A stretch of 64,000 nucleotides of DNA from Chitinophagaceae bacterium UBA7600 (GTDB lineage: Bacteria; Bacteroidota; Bacteroidia; Chitinophagales; Chitinophagaceae): positions 1-64,000 of the forward strand of contig DLKC01000023.1 of NCBI GenBank assembly GCA_002478885.1, given 5' to 3'. Positions 9,034 to 17,616 of this stretch are shown piece by piece; position 1 is the first letter of the stretch; each line of letters starts with the position of its first letter. The notes beneath the pieces were generated by a model. That model was not told the origin of the DNA and searched no databases. It saw only the letters and a program-made list of their open reading frames with translations. The translations under genes and the position numbers were made by a program.

Positions 9034-9831
9034 TTAGTCTTCCTCATTGGCGCCTTTTACATAACGCTTGATAACACCCCTGCTACTATCGCGGATAAAG
9101 GTTACGATCTCATCCCGCTCGTCGGTGGCTGGCAATTCTTCCTCTATATACTCCAGTGCCTGCGAAACGTTCATCCCCTTATTGTAAATGATTCGGTAGA
9201 TATCGAGAATATGATTAATCTGCTGCAGGCTGAAACCGCGACGTTTTAATCCAATACTGTTCACGCCCCCGTAACTCAAAGGGGTTCGCACAGCTTTGAT
9301 ATAGGGGGGTACATCTTTGTTCACAAGGCTGCCACCACCAATATATGCATGCTGACCTATTTTTGAGAACTGCTGAACAGCACAAACCCCGGCAATAATT
9401 GCCCAGTCGCCCATAACCACGTGCCCTGCTACCTGTGAGCTGTTACTCATAATGCAATAATTGCCGATAATGCAATCATGGGCAATATGACTATAGGCCA
9501 TAATAAGACAGTTACTTCCAATCTTGGTAATCCAGCGGTCATTGGTACCTCTGTGAATGGTGACAAATTCCCGAATGGTTGTGTTGTCACCGATTTCAAC
9601 ATAAGTCTTTTCGTGATTGTATTTCAAATCCTGTGGTACTGCGCCAAGCACAGCCCCGGGAAATATTCTGCAGTTTCTGCCTATGCGCACGCCTTCCATA
9701 ATTGTTACGTTACTGCCAATCCATGTTCCTTCCCCAATCTCCACATCCTGGTGAATAACGGTGAAAGGGTCGATCTTAACATTCTGGGCAAGCCTGGCGT
9801 CGGGATGGATATAAGTATGTGGATGAATCAT
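9034..9831 (-). CDS. lpxA: Acyl-ACP--UDP-N-acetylglucosamine O-acyltransferase
   Basis: First step of lipid A synthesis: transfer of a 3-hydroxyacyl chain from ACP to UDP-GlcNAc. The 265-residue protein is a left-handed beta helix of hexapeptide repeats (about 1-190) followed by a helical C-terminal domain (RGFSLQQINHI onwards). His118 in SHIAHDC corresponds to the catalytic His of E. coli LpxA (His125). It lies 44 bases downstream of lpxC/fabZ on the same strand, as expected for this pathway. Confidence 0.94.
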   Translation of the reverse strand: MIHPHTYIHPDARLAQNVKIDPFTVIHQDVEIGEGTWIGSNVTIMEGVRIGRNCRIFPGAVLGAVPQDLKYNHEKTYVEIGDNTTIREFVTIHRGTNDRWITKIGSNCLIMAYSHIAHDCIIGNYCIMSNSSQVAGHVVMGDWAIIAGVCAVQQFSKIGQHAYIGGGSLVNKDVPPYIKAVRTPLSYGGVNSIGLKRRGFSLQQINHILDIYRIIYNKGMNVSQALEYIEEELPATDERDEIVTFIRDSSRGVIKRYVKGANEED

Positions 9832-9875
9832 TTCTACAGAATAATTTTTTATTTTTTGCCGTGGTAATTTTTAAG

Positions 9876-11291
9876 CTAGCTGCCCCTTTTAACTACCTGG
9901 GCTATCAGGTCGCCTTCTGTCGCTACTTTTCCTCCAACATACACTGTCCCCTTCATTTCGCAGATGCCGCGCCTTATCGGACTTATCAACTCCATTTTCA
10001 GTATCATCGTGTCACCCGGCCTTACCATTGCTTTAAACTTACAATTGTCAATCTTCAAAAAATAAGTATCATATGTTCCCTGCCCCATCGCGTTTATACA
10101 CAATATACCGCCGGTTTGTGCAAGCGCTTCAATCTGCAACACACCCGGCATTACCGGGTTGCCGGGAAAGTGACCCTGAAAAAACCATTCATTGAAAGTA
10201 ACATTTTTTATGCCCACAATATGCTTATCGCTCAGTTCAATTATTTTATCGACCAGTAAAAAAGGATAACGGTGAGGCAGGGTTTTTTCAATATGCTCCA
10301 ATGGATAGACAGGCGGTGTGTTTGGATCATAAACAGGCACATCTTTTACATGCTTGTTTTTCTTTATATATTGTTTTATTTTTTTTGCGAAGGCTACATT
10401 TGAACTGTGCCCGGGCCTGTTAGCAATTATCCTCGCCTTAATTGGATAACCGATTAAAGCAAGATCACCTACAATATCTAAAAGCTTGTGCCTGGCTGGT
10501 TCATTGGGAAAGCGCAACTCAAGGTTGTTCAGATAACCTTCGCTTTTTATTTCCATCTTTTCCCTTTTGAAAGCCTTAGCCAGTCGTTTCATTTCTTCCT
10601 CAGTAACTGGTTTGTCCACCACAACAATTGCGTTGTTGATATCTCCACCTTTAATCAGGTTGTGATCAATCAGCATTTCCAACTCATGCAAAAAGCAGAA
10701 TGTCCGGCAGGGAGCAATCTCAGCTTTAAAATCTTTCATATTCTTTAAAGCTGCATGCTGCGTTCCCAAAACAGGGCTGTTGAAATCAATTAGTGTTGTT
10801 ATCTGGTAATCGATCGAAGGAAGGGCCACCATCTCTACACGCTTTTCATCATCGTAATGGTAAATATTTTCGTCGATACTGTACCACGATTTTGCTGCAT
10901 CCTGCTCCACAATCCCGGTTTGTTCAATCAGTTCGATAAATGGTTCGCTGCTACCATCGATTATTGGTATTTCTGGGCCATTCAATTCTATCAATATGTT
11001 ATCAATACCCATTCCAACCAAAGCAGCAAGCAGGTGTTCAACCGTGCTCACTTTTGCGTCGCCTACCTGCAGCGTGGTTCCCCTGCTGGTATCAGTAACA
11101 AGATCGCAGTCAGCTTTAATAACCGGCTTATTGGGCATGTCGATACGCTGAAACTGAATACCAAAGCCCGCATTAGCCGGTTTAAGCACCATATCGACCA
11201 ATATTCCTGTATGCAAACCGGTACCGCTGATGGCTGCTTCGGCAGCCAGTGTGTGCTGCTTATCTGGATTAAACGTACTACTCATTTTCAT
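9876..11291 (-). CDS. lpxC/fabZ: Bifunctional LpxC deacetylase / FabZ dehydratase
   Basis: A fused enzyme typical of Bacteroidota. Residues about 1-310 form LpxC, the zinc-dependent UDP-3-O-acyl-GlcNAc deacetylase that commits carbon to lipid A, with the zinc-ligand block STVEHLLAAL and the RHKLLDIVGDLALIG block. Residues about 325-471 form FabZ, the hotdog 3-hydroxyacyl-ACP dehydratase, with PHRYPFLLVDKI and the active-site HFPGNPVMPGV/EALAQ blocks. The 471-residue length equals the sum of both. A second in-frame Met (start 11285) is also possible. Confidence 0.95.
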   Translation of the reverse strand: MKMSSTFNPDKQHTLAAEAAISGTGLHTGILVDMVLKPANAGFGIQFQRIDMPNKPVIKADCDLVTDTSRGTTLQVGDAKVSTVEHLLAALVGMGIDNILIELNGPEIPIIDGSSEPFIELIEQTGIVEQDAAKSWYSIDENIYHYDDEKRVEMVALPSIDYQITTLIDFNSPVLGTQHAALKNMKDFKAEIAPCRTFCFLHELEMLIDHNLIKGGDINNAIVVVDKPVTEEEMKRLAKAFKREKMEIKSEGYLNNLELRFPNEPARHKLLDIVGDLALIGYPIKARIIANRPGHSSNVAFAKKIKQYIKKNKHVKDVPVYDPNTPPVYPLEHIEKTLPHRYPFLLVDKIIELSDKHIVGIKNVTFNEWFFQGHFPGNPVMPGVLQIEALAQTGGILCINAMGQGTYDTYFLKIDNCKFKAMVRPGDTMILKMELISPIRRGICEMKGTVYVGGKVATEGDLIAQVVKRGS

Positions 11292-11300
11292 TTTTTATGA

Positions 11301-11607
11301 ACCCGGCACAGGCAACGATCTTCACTGCTGTTGCGTCGCAATCTTGTGCTTTGGGTAATTCTATGGTTCTTATTTCCGGCTGCAAAAATAAGGTTTAAGG
11401 TTAAATAGGAAGCAGCTATTGAAGAATGGCAATACCGAAGGCTTTTGGCGCTGTTTGGTAAACACCATAAACTGTAGGGATTGTAAGGGCAAGGTTTACT
11501 GCTAAAAAAAAAGCTGCCTGGACAGTAAATTAGATGTTTCGCTGAATAGCGCTACTGCAGCGCAAGTGTGCGACGCAACAAAAGCCGATAAGCGAACCTC
11601 AGCCGGT
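11301..11607. repeat. Widely spaced pair of the intergenic repeat, class A (reverse) and class A (forward)
   Basis: ACCCGGC (11301-11307), 22 nt, reverse class A core (11331-11350). Forward class A core (11560-11579), 22 nt, GCCGGT (11602-11607). The roughly 210 bases between the cores hold no open frame and nothing else I can recognise. Together with the following terminator this accounts for the 400-base gap between lpxC and lpxD. Confidence 0.8.
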
Positions 11608-11640
11608 AACATAAAGTCGTCTTCGCAAGGAACGCAAAAC

Positions 11641-11674
11641 AAAAAAGCCGGCGAAAAATTCAACCGGCATTTCT
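11641..11674 (-). terminator. Terminator-like hairpin after lpxD
   Basis: GCCGG and CCGGC arms (11647-11651 and 11664-11668) with flanking A/T pairing. On the minus strand a run of six T follows the stem. It lies about 20 bases beyond the lpxD stop. Confidence 0.65.
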
Positions 11675-11691
11675 ATATAAGCTGGTTATTG

Positions 11692-12747
11692 CTATGATAT
11701 ACTTTCTTTTTCTTGTAGCAATTGCTGAACAAGTTTTTCAAGATCTTTTACCCTCTTTTCAAGTTCGGGAAGATTGCGGCTTAACGCCTGGCTACGCAAT
11801 GCGCTTGTATAATCATAAGCAGGTGAACCGGTGATGGCCGAATTCTGAATTTTTACAGACTTGCTTACTCCGCTTTGCGCATTAATACGCGTGCCATCGG
11901 CAATTTGAATATGCCCCACAATGCCGGCCTGTCCGCCGATTTGAACATGACTGCCAATTTTGGTGCTTCCGCTAACCCCGGCTTGGGCCGCGATAACGGT
12001 ATTATGGCCAACTTCAACATTGTGGGCGATTTGTATAAGATTGTCGAGCTTAGCCCCAGACCTTATGATTGTAGAACCTATAGTGGCTCTGTCGATGCAG
12101 GCATTAGACCCTATTTCAACATAGTCTTCCACAACGACGTTGCCAATTTGAGGTACTTTTTTGTAAGAGCCATCGGCCTGTGGGGCAAACCCAAAACCAT
12201 CGCCGCCGATAACCGTACCTGCGTGAATAGTTACATTTCTTCCAATAACACAATCAAAATAGATTTTTACACCAGGAAGCAAAACAGTATTGTCGCCAAT
12301 TTTCACATGGTCGCCAAGATAAACGCCAGGATAAATTTTTGCATTGTTTCCTACGATAACGTTTTCACCGATGTAACTAAATGCTCCTACAAAAACATTT
12401 TCACCAAGTTTGGCAGACTTCGCAATAAAGCTTGGCTCCTGTATGCCGCTCAACTGTTGCCTTACAATTTCCTGGTATTTTTGAAGTAGCGAGGCAAAAG
12501 CGCTGTAAGCATCGGGCACGCGTATTAAAGTGGCGCTTACTGCTTCTTTTAATTCCTGCGATTCATTAACGATGATGACAGAAGCCTTCGTTGTGTAGAG
12601 ATATTCTTCATATTTAGGATTGGCAAGAAAAGCAAGCTGATTGGCTACGGCTTCTTCAATTTTTCCAAATGAAGCAACAGTCGCAGAAGGATCGCCCTCT
12701 ACTTTACCATTGATAAGCATCGCTATCTGAACTGCGGAAAATTGCAT
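11692..12747 (-). CDS. lpxD: UDP-3-O-(3-hydroxyacyl)glucosamine N-acyltransferase
   Basis: Third step of lipid A synthesis: N-acylation of UDP-3-O-acylglucosamine. The 351-residue protein has an N-terminal uridine-binding domain (about 1-100), a hexapeptide-repeat beta helix (about 105-310) with the catalytic-His block IQIAHNVEVGHN, and a C-terminal coiled helix. It stands upstream of lpxC/fabZ and lpxA on the same strand, but a 400-base gap with a terminator-like hairpin separates them. lpxD may therefore be its own unit. Confidence 0.94.
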   Translation of the reverse strand: MQFSAVQIAMLINGKVEGDPSATVASFGKIEEAVANQLAFLANPKYEEYLYTTKASVIIVNESQELKEAVSATLIRVPDAYSAFASLLQKYQEIVRQQLSGIQEPSFIAKSAKLGENVFVGAFSYIGENVIVGNNAKIYPGVYLGDHVKIGDNTVLLPGVKIYFDCVIGRNVTIHAGTVIGGDGFGFAPQADGSYKKVPQIGNVVVEDYVEIGSNACIDRATIGSTIIRSGAKLDNLIQIAHNVEVGHNTVIAAQAGVSGSTKIGSHVQIGGQAGIVGHIQIADGTRINAQSGVSKSVKIQNSAITGSPAYDYTSALRSQALSRNLPELEKRVKDLEKLVQQLLQEKESIS

Positions 12748-12760
12748 AATACAGAATGTT

Positions 12761-12788
12761 TAAAGTTAGTGTTTAAATCCGTAGCCAA
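12761..12788 (-). promoter_or_regulatory. Candidate lpxD promoter
   Basis: On the minus strand TTG (12786-12788) is followed after 17 bases by TAACTTTA (12761-12768), one base off the Bacteroidota -7 consensus TAnnTTTG. The lpxD start codon at 12747 would give a very short leader, so this is tentative. Confidence 0.3.
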
Positions 12789-12811
12789 TATTTTTAATTG
12801 CGTAACCTCTT

Positions 12812-14017
12812 TTACAGATTAATCCAGCAAATGTAAAATTTTTTGACTGGCATCGAAAGAGTTTGACCGATGAGCGGGTTATCAACATGAGAAATATCTT
12901 TTACTGAACCATCGCGGTAAAGAATGTTGATGCGCTCGTTGCCGATCTTATAAGTTGTATTTTCCGCTTCCCCGGTAAAAACAAGATAGCCGGCTTCCTC
13001 TGCGGAAATGTTCATGCTTTTTTGAATATGCGCACTGATCAGTTGCACTTCATCTTCATCAAAACGTTCGGTTTGCAGGTTGCATTTGAACAGTTTACGG
13101 TTTAACAGGCTTTTACATAGATAAGCAAGCACTTTGTCGTCGTGGTCTGCCCAATTCTTTACGGAGCTTACGATATCGTAGTCATCGAGCTGGCAAAACC
13201 GGGGTAATAAATTAAATACTTCGTCACGGGAATGTGACCGGTTAATAAAAAGATCCAGCGTGGTGGTTACAGCTTTGGCATTTATTGCCCTGGCCCGTTC
13301 AATGATTTTTACCAGCATTTTTTCTGCGGCCAACACAGTCTTATGCAGGTAAACCTGCCAATACATTTGCCTGCGGGCCACCAAAAATTTTTCCACGCTG
13401 TAAATTCCTTTTTCTTCTACCATTAGCTGGTTATCGTAACCTACCAACATTTTCAGAATGCGATCGTAAGGAATTACACCTTCGCTAACGCCGGTAAAAA
13501 AACTGTCGCGGGTGAGGTAATCAAGCCTGTCAACATCAAGCTGGCTGCTGACTAGCTGATGCAAAAATTGTTTATGGTAGTTACCGGTAAATATCTTTAT
13601 TGTAAGATCGAGTTCACCATACAGCTCCCTGTTTAATTCATGCATTATTTGCAGGCTCATTTCTTCATGGCTTATTTGTTGAATAAGCACATGCTCCAAT
13701 GCGTGGGAGAAAGGCCCATGACCTATATCATGCAACAGGATAGCAGCTTTTACGGCAACTTCTTCCTCGGAAGATATTTCGGTTCCTTTGCCTTTAAGAT
13801 CGTTTACGGCAAGACATACCAAATGATAAGCTCCCAAAGAATGGTGCAGCCTGGTATGTACCGCGCCAGGATAAACGAGATAGGCCAGCGCCATCTGGTG
13901 TATGCGTCTCAAACGCTGATAATATGGATGGGAGATAATTGCGAATAATAGCGGATGATCAACAGTGATAAACCCATGAACAGGATCGTTGATAATTTTT
14001 CTTTTGGGCAATTGCAT
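12812..14017 (-). CDS. HD-domain phosphohydrolase (dGTPase-like)
   Basis: A 401-residue soluble protein with the metal-binding HD signature HDIGHGPFSHALEH (about 95-108), preceded by HTRLHHSLGAYHL. This arrangement is typical of SAMHD1/YwfO-like HD phosphohydrolases, which act on nucleoside triphosphates. The exact substrate cannot be read from sequence. It begins MQLPKRKIINDPVHGFI, a start conserved in this family. It lies 64 bases upstream of lpxD on the same strand. The family is firm; dNTP hydrolysis is inferred. Confidence 0.85.
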   Translation of the reverse strand: MQLPKRKIINDPVHGFITVDHPLLFAIISHPYYQRLRRIHQMALAYLVYPGAVHTRLHHSLGAYHLVCLAVNDLKGKGTEISSEEEVAVKAAILLHDIGHGPFSHALEHVLIQQISHEEMSLQIMHELNRELYGELDLTIKIFTGNYHKQFLHQLVSSQLDVDRLDYLTRDSFFTGVSEGVIPYDRILKMLVGYDNQLMVEEKGIYSVEKFLVARRQMYWQVYLHKTVLAAEKMLVKIIERARAINAKAVTTTLDLFINRSHSRDEVFNLLPRFCQLDDYDIVSSVKNWADHDDKVLAYLCKSLLNRKLFKCNLQTERFDEDEVQLISAHIQKSMNISAEEAGYLVFTGEAENTTYKIGNERINILYRDGSVKDISHVDNPLIGQTLSMPVKKFYICWINL

Positions 14018-14190
14018 GCTGTTGGTAATTTGTTAATCTGCCGAATGCTTCCATTAAATATAGGCAAATGTGCAAATGAATCGCCAGATTTGCAAAAAGC
14101 AATGAGGGGCAATGTTTCGGGCATTTGCAACGTTCAAGTAAAAATGTGTGCTGCGTACAGCTCCTGAACAGATGCCAGATGTACCGCGGC

Positions 14191-14236
14191 AGAAGAGTGC
14201 GACGCAACGAAGATGCTATGAAACTTTACAGCCTGC
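14191..14236 (+). repeat. Single unit of the intergenic repeat, class A (forward)
   Basis: A forward core (AGAAGAGTGCGACGCAAC, to 14208), 22 nt and GCCTGC (14231-14236), just ahead of porX. An open frame upstream in phase with porX runs through this repeat, which argues that translation truly starts at 14271. Confidence 0.75.
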
Positions 14237-14270
14237 AACACAAAATCAACATTTAAATTACGACCGAACT

Positions 14271-15833
14271 ATGCCATTAGCAACGATACTTTGGGTGGAT
14301 GACGAAATAGAAAGCCTGCAATCGCAGAAACTATTTTTAGAAAATAAGGGCTATGAAGTTTTTACCATGACCAATGGCTTTGAAGCAATAGATTTTGTGA
14401 AAGAAAATAATGTTGATGTAGTGCTGCTCGATGAAACTATGCCTGGCATAACCGGGCTTGAAACGTTGCAGAAAATAAAAGAGGTAAACAGCCAGGTACC
14501 GGTGGTGATGATTACCAAAAATGAAACGGAAAACCTTATGGATGATGCCATCGGCAGCCAGATAACTGATTACCTAATAAAGCCGGTGAACCCCAACCAG
14601 GTGCTGCTGAGCCTTAAAAAAATCATCGATAATAAAAGATTGGTGTCTGAAAAAACAAATCTTGTTTACCAGCAGCAATTCCGCAATTTGTTTATGGCGC
14701 TAAACAGCAACCCGGACTTTAGTGAATGGATGGACATTTACAAAAAACTTATTTACTGGGAGCTGGAAATGGAAAAGAGCGATAGCCCGGAAATGAGGGA
14801 AATTTTCCAGGCGCAAAAGCAGGAAGCCAACACAGAATTTTTCAAATTTGTTTCGAAGAATTATTCTTCTTGGATAAACGGAAAAGCAGCACGGGTGCCC
14901 GTAATGAGTCATCAGCTGATTAAGCAAAAAGTAATTCCTTCCATAGAAAAGGGAACGCCAACTTTCTTTTTGCTTATCGATAACCTGCGTTATGATCAAT
15001 GGAAAGCAATTCAGCCACTCTTTGCAGAAAATTTTCGCATAACAGAAGAGGATACTTTCTATAGCATATTACCCACAGCCACACAATATTGCCGCAACGC
15101 CATTTTTGCCGGAATGCTGCCCGTTGAAATAGAAAAGAACTATCCTGTACAATGGAAGAACGACGATGAAGAAGGCGGCAAAAATCTATTCGAGGAAGAA
15201 TTTTTTAAAGGGCAATTGAAAAGACTAAGAAGAGAAGATATAAAATACAGCTATACAAAAATTACGCATCACCAGGATGGCCAGGCGCTGGTAAACAATA
15301 TTCATAACCTGCTCAACAACGACCTGAATATTATCATCTACAATTTCGTGGACATGCTCAGCCACGCCAGAACAGAAATGGAAGTATTAAAAGAACTAGC
15401 AAACGATGAAATAAGCTACCGCAGCATTACACGGAGTTGGTTTGAGCACAGTCCTTTAAACCAGGCCCTGAAAAAACTTGCCGATAAGAAAATCAACATC
15501 GTATTGGCAACCGATCACGGAAGCGTTCGGGTTAAAACGCCCTACAAAGTTGTTGGCGACAAGCAAACAACCACAAATCTTCGCTACAAGCATGGCCGTA
15601 ATTTAAACTATGAGTTAAAAGATGTGCTCTCCTTTAGAGACCCGCGGGATGCCGGTTTACCATCACCTAATATTAACTCGTCTTTCATTTTCGCCAAAGA
15701 AGACGGCTTCTTATGCTACCCGAATAACTACAACTATTACGTAAACTATTACCGCAACACTTTTCAGCACGGTGGCATAAGCCTCGAAGAAATGATTGTT
15801 CCCGTAATAAAAATGACGAGCAAAGGGGGTTGA
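14271..15833 (+). CDS. porX: PorX, T9SS-associated response regulator with PglZ domain
   Basis: A 520-residue regulator. Residues 1-120 are a CheY-like receiver with acidic pocket DDE (10-12) and phospho-acceptor Asp54 (LLDET). A helical linker follows. The C-terminal half is a PglZ/alkaline-phosphatase-superfamily domain with metal/active-site blocks IDNLRYDQW, TATQYCRN, DMLSHAR and ATDHGSVR. This architecture is that of PorX, which controls T9SS gene expression and secretion and has been reported to cleave oligonucleotide signals. Its usual partner kinase PorY is not in the window. The frame is open upstream to 14148, but that extension is repeat DNA. A repeat unit stands at each end of the gene, in opposite orientations. 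Confidence 0.93.
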   Translation: MPLATILWVDDEIESLQSQKLFLENKGYEVFTMTNGFEAIDFVKENNVDVVLLDETMPGITGLETLQKIKEVNSQVPVVMITKNETENLMDDAIGSQITDYLIKPVNPNQVLLSLKKIIDNKRLVSEKTNLVYQQQFRNLFMALNSNPDFSEWMDIYKKLIYWELEMEKSDSPEMREIFQAQKQEANTEFFKFVSKNYSSWINGKAARVPVMSHQLIKQKVIPSIEKGTPTFFLLIDNLRYDQWKAIQPLFAENFRITEEDTFYSILPTATQYCRNAIFAGMLPVEIEKNYPVQWKNDDEEGGKNLFEEEFFKGQLKRLRREDIKYSYTKITHHQDGQALVNNIHNLLNNDLNIIIYNFVDMLSHARTEMEVLKELANDEISYRSITRSWFEHSPLNQALKKLADKKINIVLATDHGSVRVKTPYKVVGDKQTTTNLRYKHGRNLNYELKDVLSFRDPRDAGLPSPNINSSFIFAKEDGFLCYPNNYNYYVNYYRNTFQHGGISLEEMIVPVIKMTSKGG

Positions 15834-15836
15834 GCC

Positions 15837-15881
15837 AAGCTTTCAGGTTTCATAGCATCCTCGTTGCGTCGCACACTTCAG
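15837..15881 (-). repeat. Single unit of the intergenic repeat, class A (reverse)
   Basis: AAGC (15837-15840), 22 nt, then a reverse class A core (about 15862-15880, GTTGCGTCGCACACTT). It begins four bases after the porX stop and mirrors the unit at 14191. Confidence 0.75.
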
Positions 15882-15955
15882 GGTCCCGTGCTTTGTGAAG
15901 CAAAGCCTCAGAACAGGCTAATTTTTAAAAACAAGTTTTACATCAAAACCTTTAT

Positions 15956-15963
15956 TACATTTG
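15956..15963 (+). promoter_or_regulatory. Candidate -7 box for the DUF4290 gene
   Basis: TACATTTG matches the Bacteroidota -7 consensus TAnnTTTG. A TTT lies 17 bases upstream. The start codon at 15980 is only 17 bases downstream, so the leader would be short. Confidence 0.4.
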
Positions 15964-15979
15964 TCGCATATACAGAATT

Positions 15980-16759
15980 ATGGAAGAATATATCAATATG
16001 GAGTATAACACTACGAGAAACTATCTCGTAATGAGGGAGTATGGCAGGCATATTCAACGAATGGTGGAGTATTTACTAACCCTGGAAGACCCCAAAAAAC
16101 GCCAGGAACAAGCACACGTTGTGATAGAATTGATGGGCTTTTTAAATCCGCATTTGAAAAATGTAGAAGACTTCAGGCATAAATTATGGGATCATTTGTT
16201 TTTTATAAGCGATTTCAAATTACAGGTTGAAAGCCCATACCCTATTCCTGAAAAGGCCACTTACAAATCCAAACCCGAACCTTTACTTTATCCAAAGCGT
16301 TATCCAAAGTATTCACACCTTGGTAAAAACCTGGAGTTGGTTATTGACAAGGCAATGAGTGAAAGCAACACGGAGAAAAAAGCGGGTTTTGCGCATGCCA
16401 TCGCTTATTACATGAAGCTTGCCTACAGCAACTGGCACAAAGAACTTGTGCATGATGATGCTATAAGAAGTGAAATGAACAATATAACCGGCGGTGAACT
16501 TGAATTCAGTAACACGCCGTATATAAAGCACCGCGCACAGAATTTCGAAAGAGAAGAATATGATTACAGGAGCGGCGGCCGCAGGCAGAATTTCCAGAAC
16601 CGCGATCGTGGCGGACGCAGCCAAGGTGGCAGGGACAGCCGTGATTCCAAAGACAACCGCGGCGGGCAAAACAGGGGTGGCAGCAATAACCGCGATAACA
16701 GAGGGGATCGCAACGGAGGCAATAATCGCAATCAGAATTTTAAAAAACGTTTCAAATAA
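15980..16759 (+). CDS. DUF4290 protein with an RG-rich tail
   Basis: A 259-residue protein. Residues about 1-185 form the DUF4290 domain found across Bacteroidota (YNTTRNYLVMREYGRHIQRM near the start), predicted helical and of unknown function. Residues about 196-259 are low-complexity and rich in Arg, Gly, Asn and Asp, with repeated RGG/NRGG/DNRG motifs, ending in a basic KKRFK. Such tails are typical of RNA-binding proteins, so nucleic-acid binding is a reasonable inference. A hairpin terminator follows at 16776. A second Met (MEYNTTR) is an alternative start. Confidence 0.82.
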   Translation: MEEYINMEYNTTRNYLVMREYGRHIQRMVEYLLTLEDPKKRQEQAHVVIELMGFLNPHLKNVEDFRHKLWDHLFFISDFKLQVESPYPIPEKATYKSKPEPLLYPKRYPKYSHLGKNLELVIDKAMSESNTEKKAGFAHAIAYYMKLAYSNWHKELVHDDAIRSEMNNITGGELEFSNTPYIKHRAQNFEREEYDYRSGGRRQNFQNRDRGGRSQGGRDSRDSKDNRGGQNRGGSNNRDNRGDRNGGNNRNQNFKKRFK

Positions 16760-16775
16760 AAAATTCGCCTAAATT

Positions 16776-16810
16776 AACAGCCCCGGATAGCAATACCCGG
16801 GGCTGTTTGC
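16776..16810. terminator. Bidirectional terminator between convergent genes
   Basis: A perfect 11-bp stem, AACAGCCCCGG (16776-16786) and CCGGGGCTGTT (16797-16807), with a 10-base loop. It lies between the ends of the DUF4290 gene (+) and the PepSY-like gene (-). Confidence 0.85.
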
Positions 16811-16832
16811 TTAATAAATAACGTGCCGTCGT

Positions 16833-17312
16833 TTATGGCTTGTATTTACTAACAGTTCCTTCGGTAGATATCTGCAATATGTTTTTCACCCCATCTTTTA
16901 CTACAGAAACAAAATAACACAGCCCGGTTGCATCACTGGTGTATTCAATAGCTTCTGAAATAGTGAAGCCCGCATACTTTTTGGCGAGGTGTTGCTGGGC
17001 TTTTACAGGTAGGTTGTTTACTTCAATCGCCCGTGATTCGGCAATGGTTTCTCCTTGTTGGTTATAAAAGACTTCCAGTTTCTGGTCATTCCAGTTAAAA
17101 GTAGCCTTAATGTAATTGGGGGTAACTTTCCATTGTACGTTTTCTGCACTGGCGAATTCCTTTTTTAAGGCCGAAGCCGCCTTTGCATTATTTTCTTCAC
17201 CTGTCGCAAAAGCACTTGAGGCGACAAATGTGCCGGCGCAAATAGCTATCAAAATTTTCTTGCTTATACCGATGGAGGCTTTCTGAATAAGCTGATTGAT
17301 TTGAGTTTTCAT
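16833..17312 (-). CDS. Secreted PepSY-like protein
   Basis: A 159-residue exported protein. The N-terminus has a long signal region ending in SSAFA (about 32-36). The mature part, with KKEFASAENVQWKVTPNYIKATFNW and a second half LAKKYAGFTISEAIEY, resembles PepSY-like/DUF2874-type beta-lactamase-inhibitor-fold proteins that are common in Bacteroidota. Function is unknown. A 14-bp palindrome 76 bases upstream of the start could be an operator. Confidence 0.65.
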   Translation of the reverse strand: MKTQINQLIQKASIGISKKILIAICAGTFVASSAFATGEENNAKAASALKKEFASAENVQWKVTPNYIKATFNWNDQKLEVFYNQQGETIAESRAIEVNNLPVKAQQHLAKKYAGFTISEAIEYTSDATGLCYFVSVVKDGVKNILQISTEGTVSKYKP

Positions 17313-17387
17313 CGTTAATTTTTTTGTTGTTGATTAATTGTTTTATTGATTAGCATGTCAAATATAAAATAGCACCAGGCGTATTCC

Positions 17388-17401
17388 GTCACAATTGTGA
17401 C
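17388..17401. promoter_or_regulatory. Perfect 14-bp palindrome GTCACAATTGTGAC
   Basis: It lies in the 304-base divergent gap between the PepSY-like gene and the AcpH-like gene, 76 bases from the former. It has the size and symmetry of a dimeric regulator site. The rest of this gap holds no open frame or repeat that I can recognise. Confidence 0.4.
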
Positions 17402-17616
17402 AAATAAGAAGGTTTTCGTAATTAAACCACACCAGCGGCAAAACGTTGTAAATTTTATGGCCTGCATTTTCAATAAAACCCTTGTTACACCTGCATTTCA
17501 GCGCTTTCCTTAAAGAAAATATAAAGTTTGTCAACCTGGGGTTAAATTATTCTTGCACAGAATCGGAGTTAACTTGACAGTTTTTTACGAAATTTCCATT
17601 TCAAGCCGAAACAACA

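Noticed and set aside
14148..14270. In-frame extension of porX to an upstream Met
   Set aside because: The extension is translated repeat DNA (core at 14191), and the receiver domain begins properly at Met 14271.
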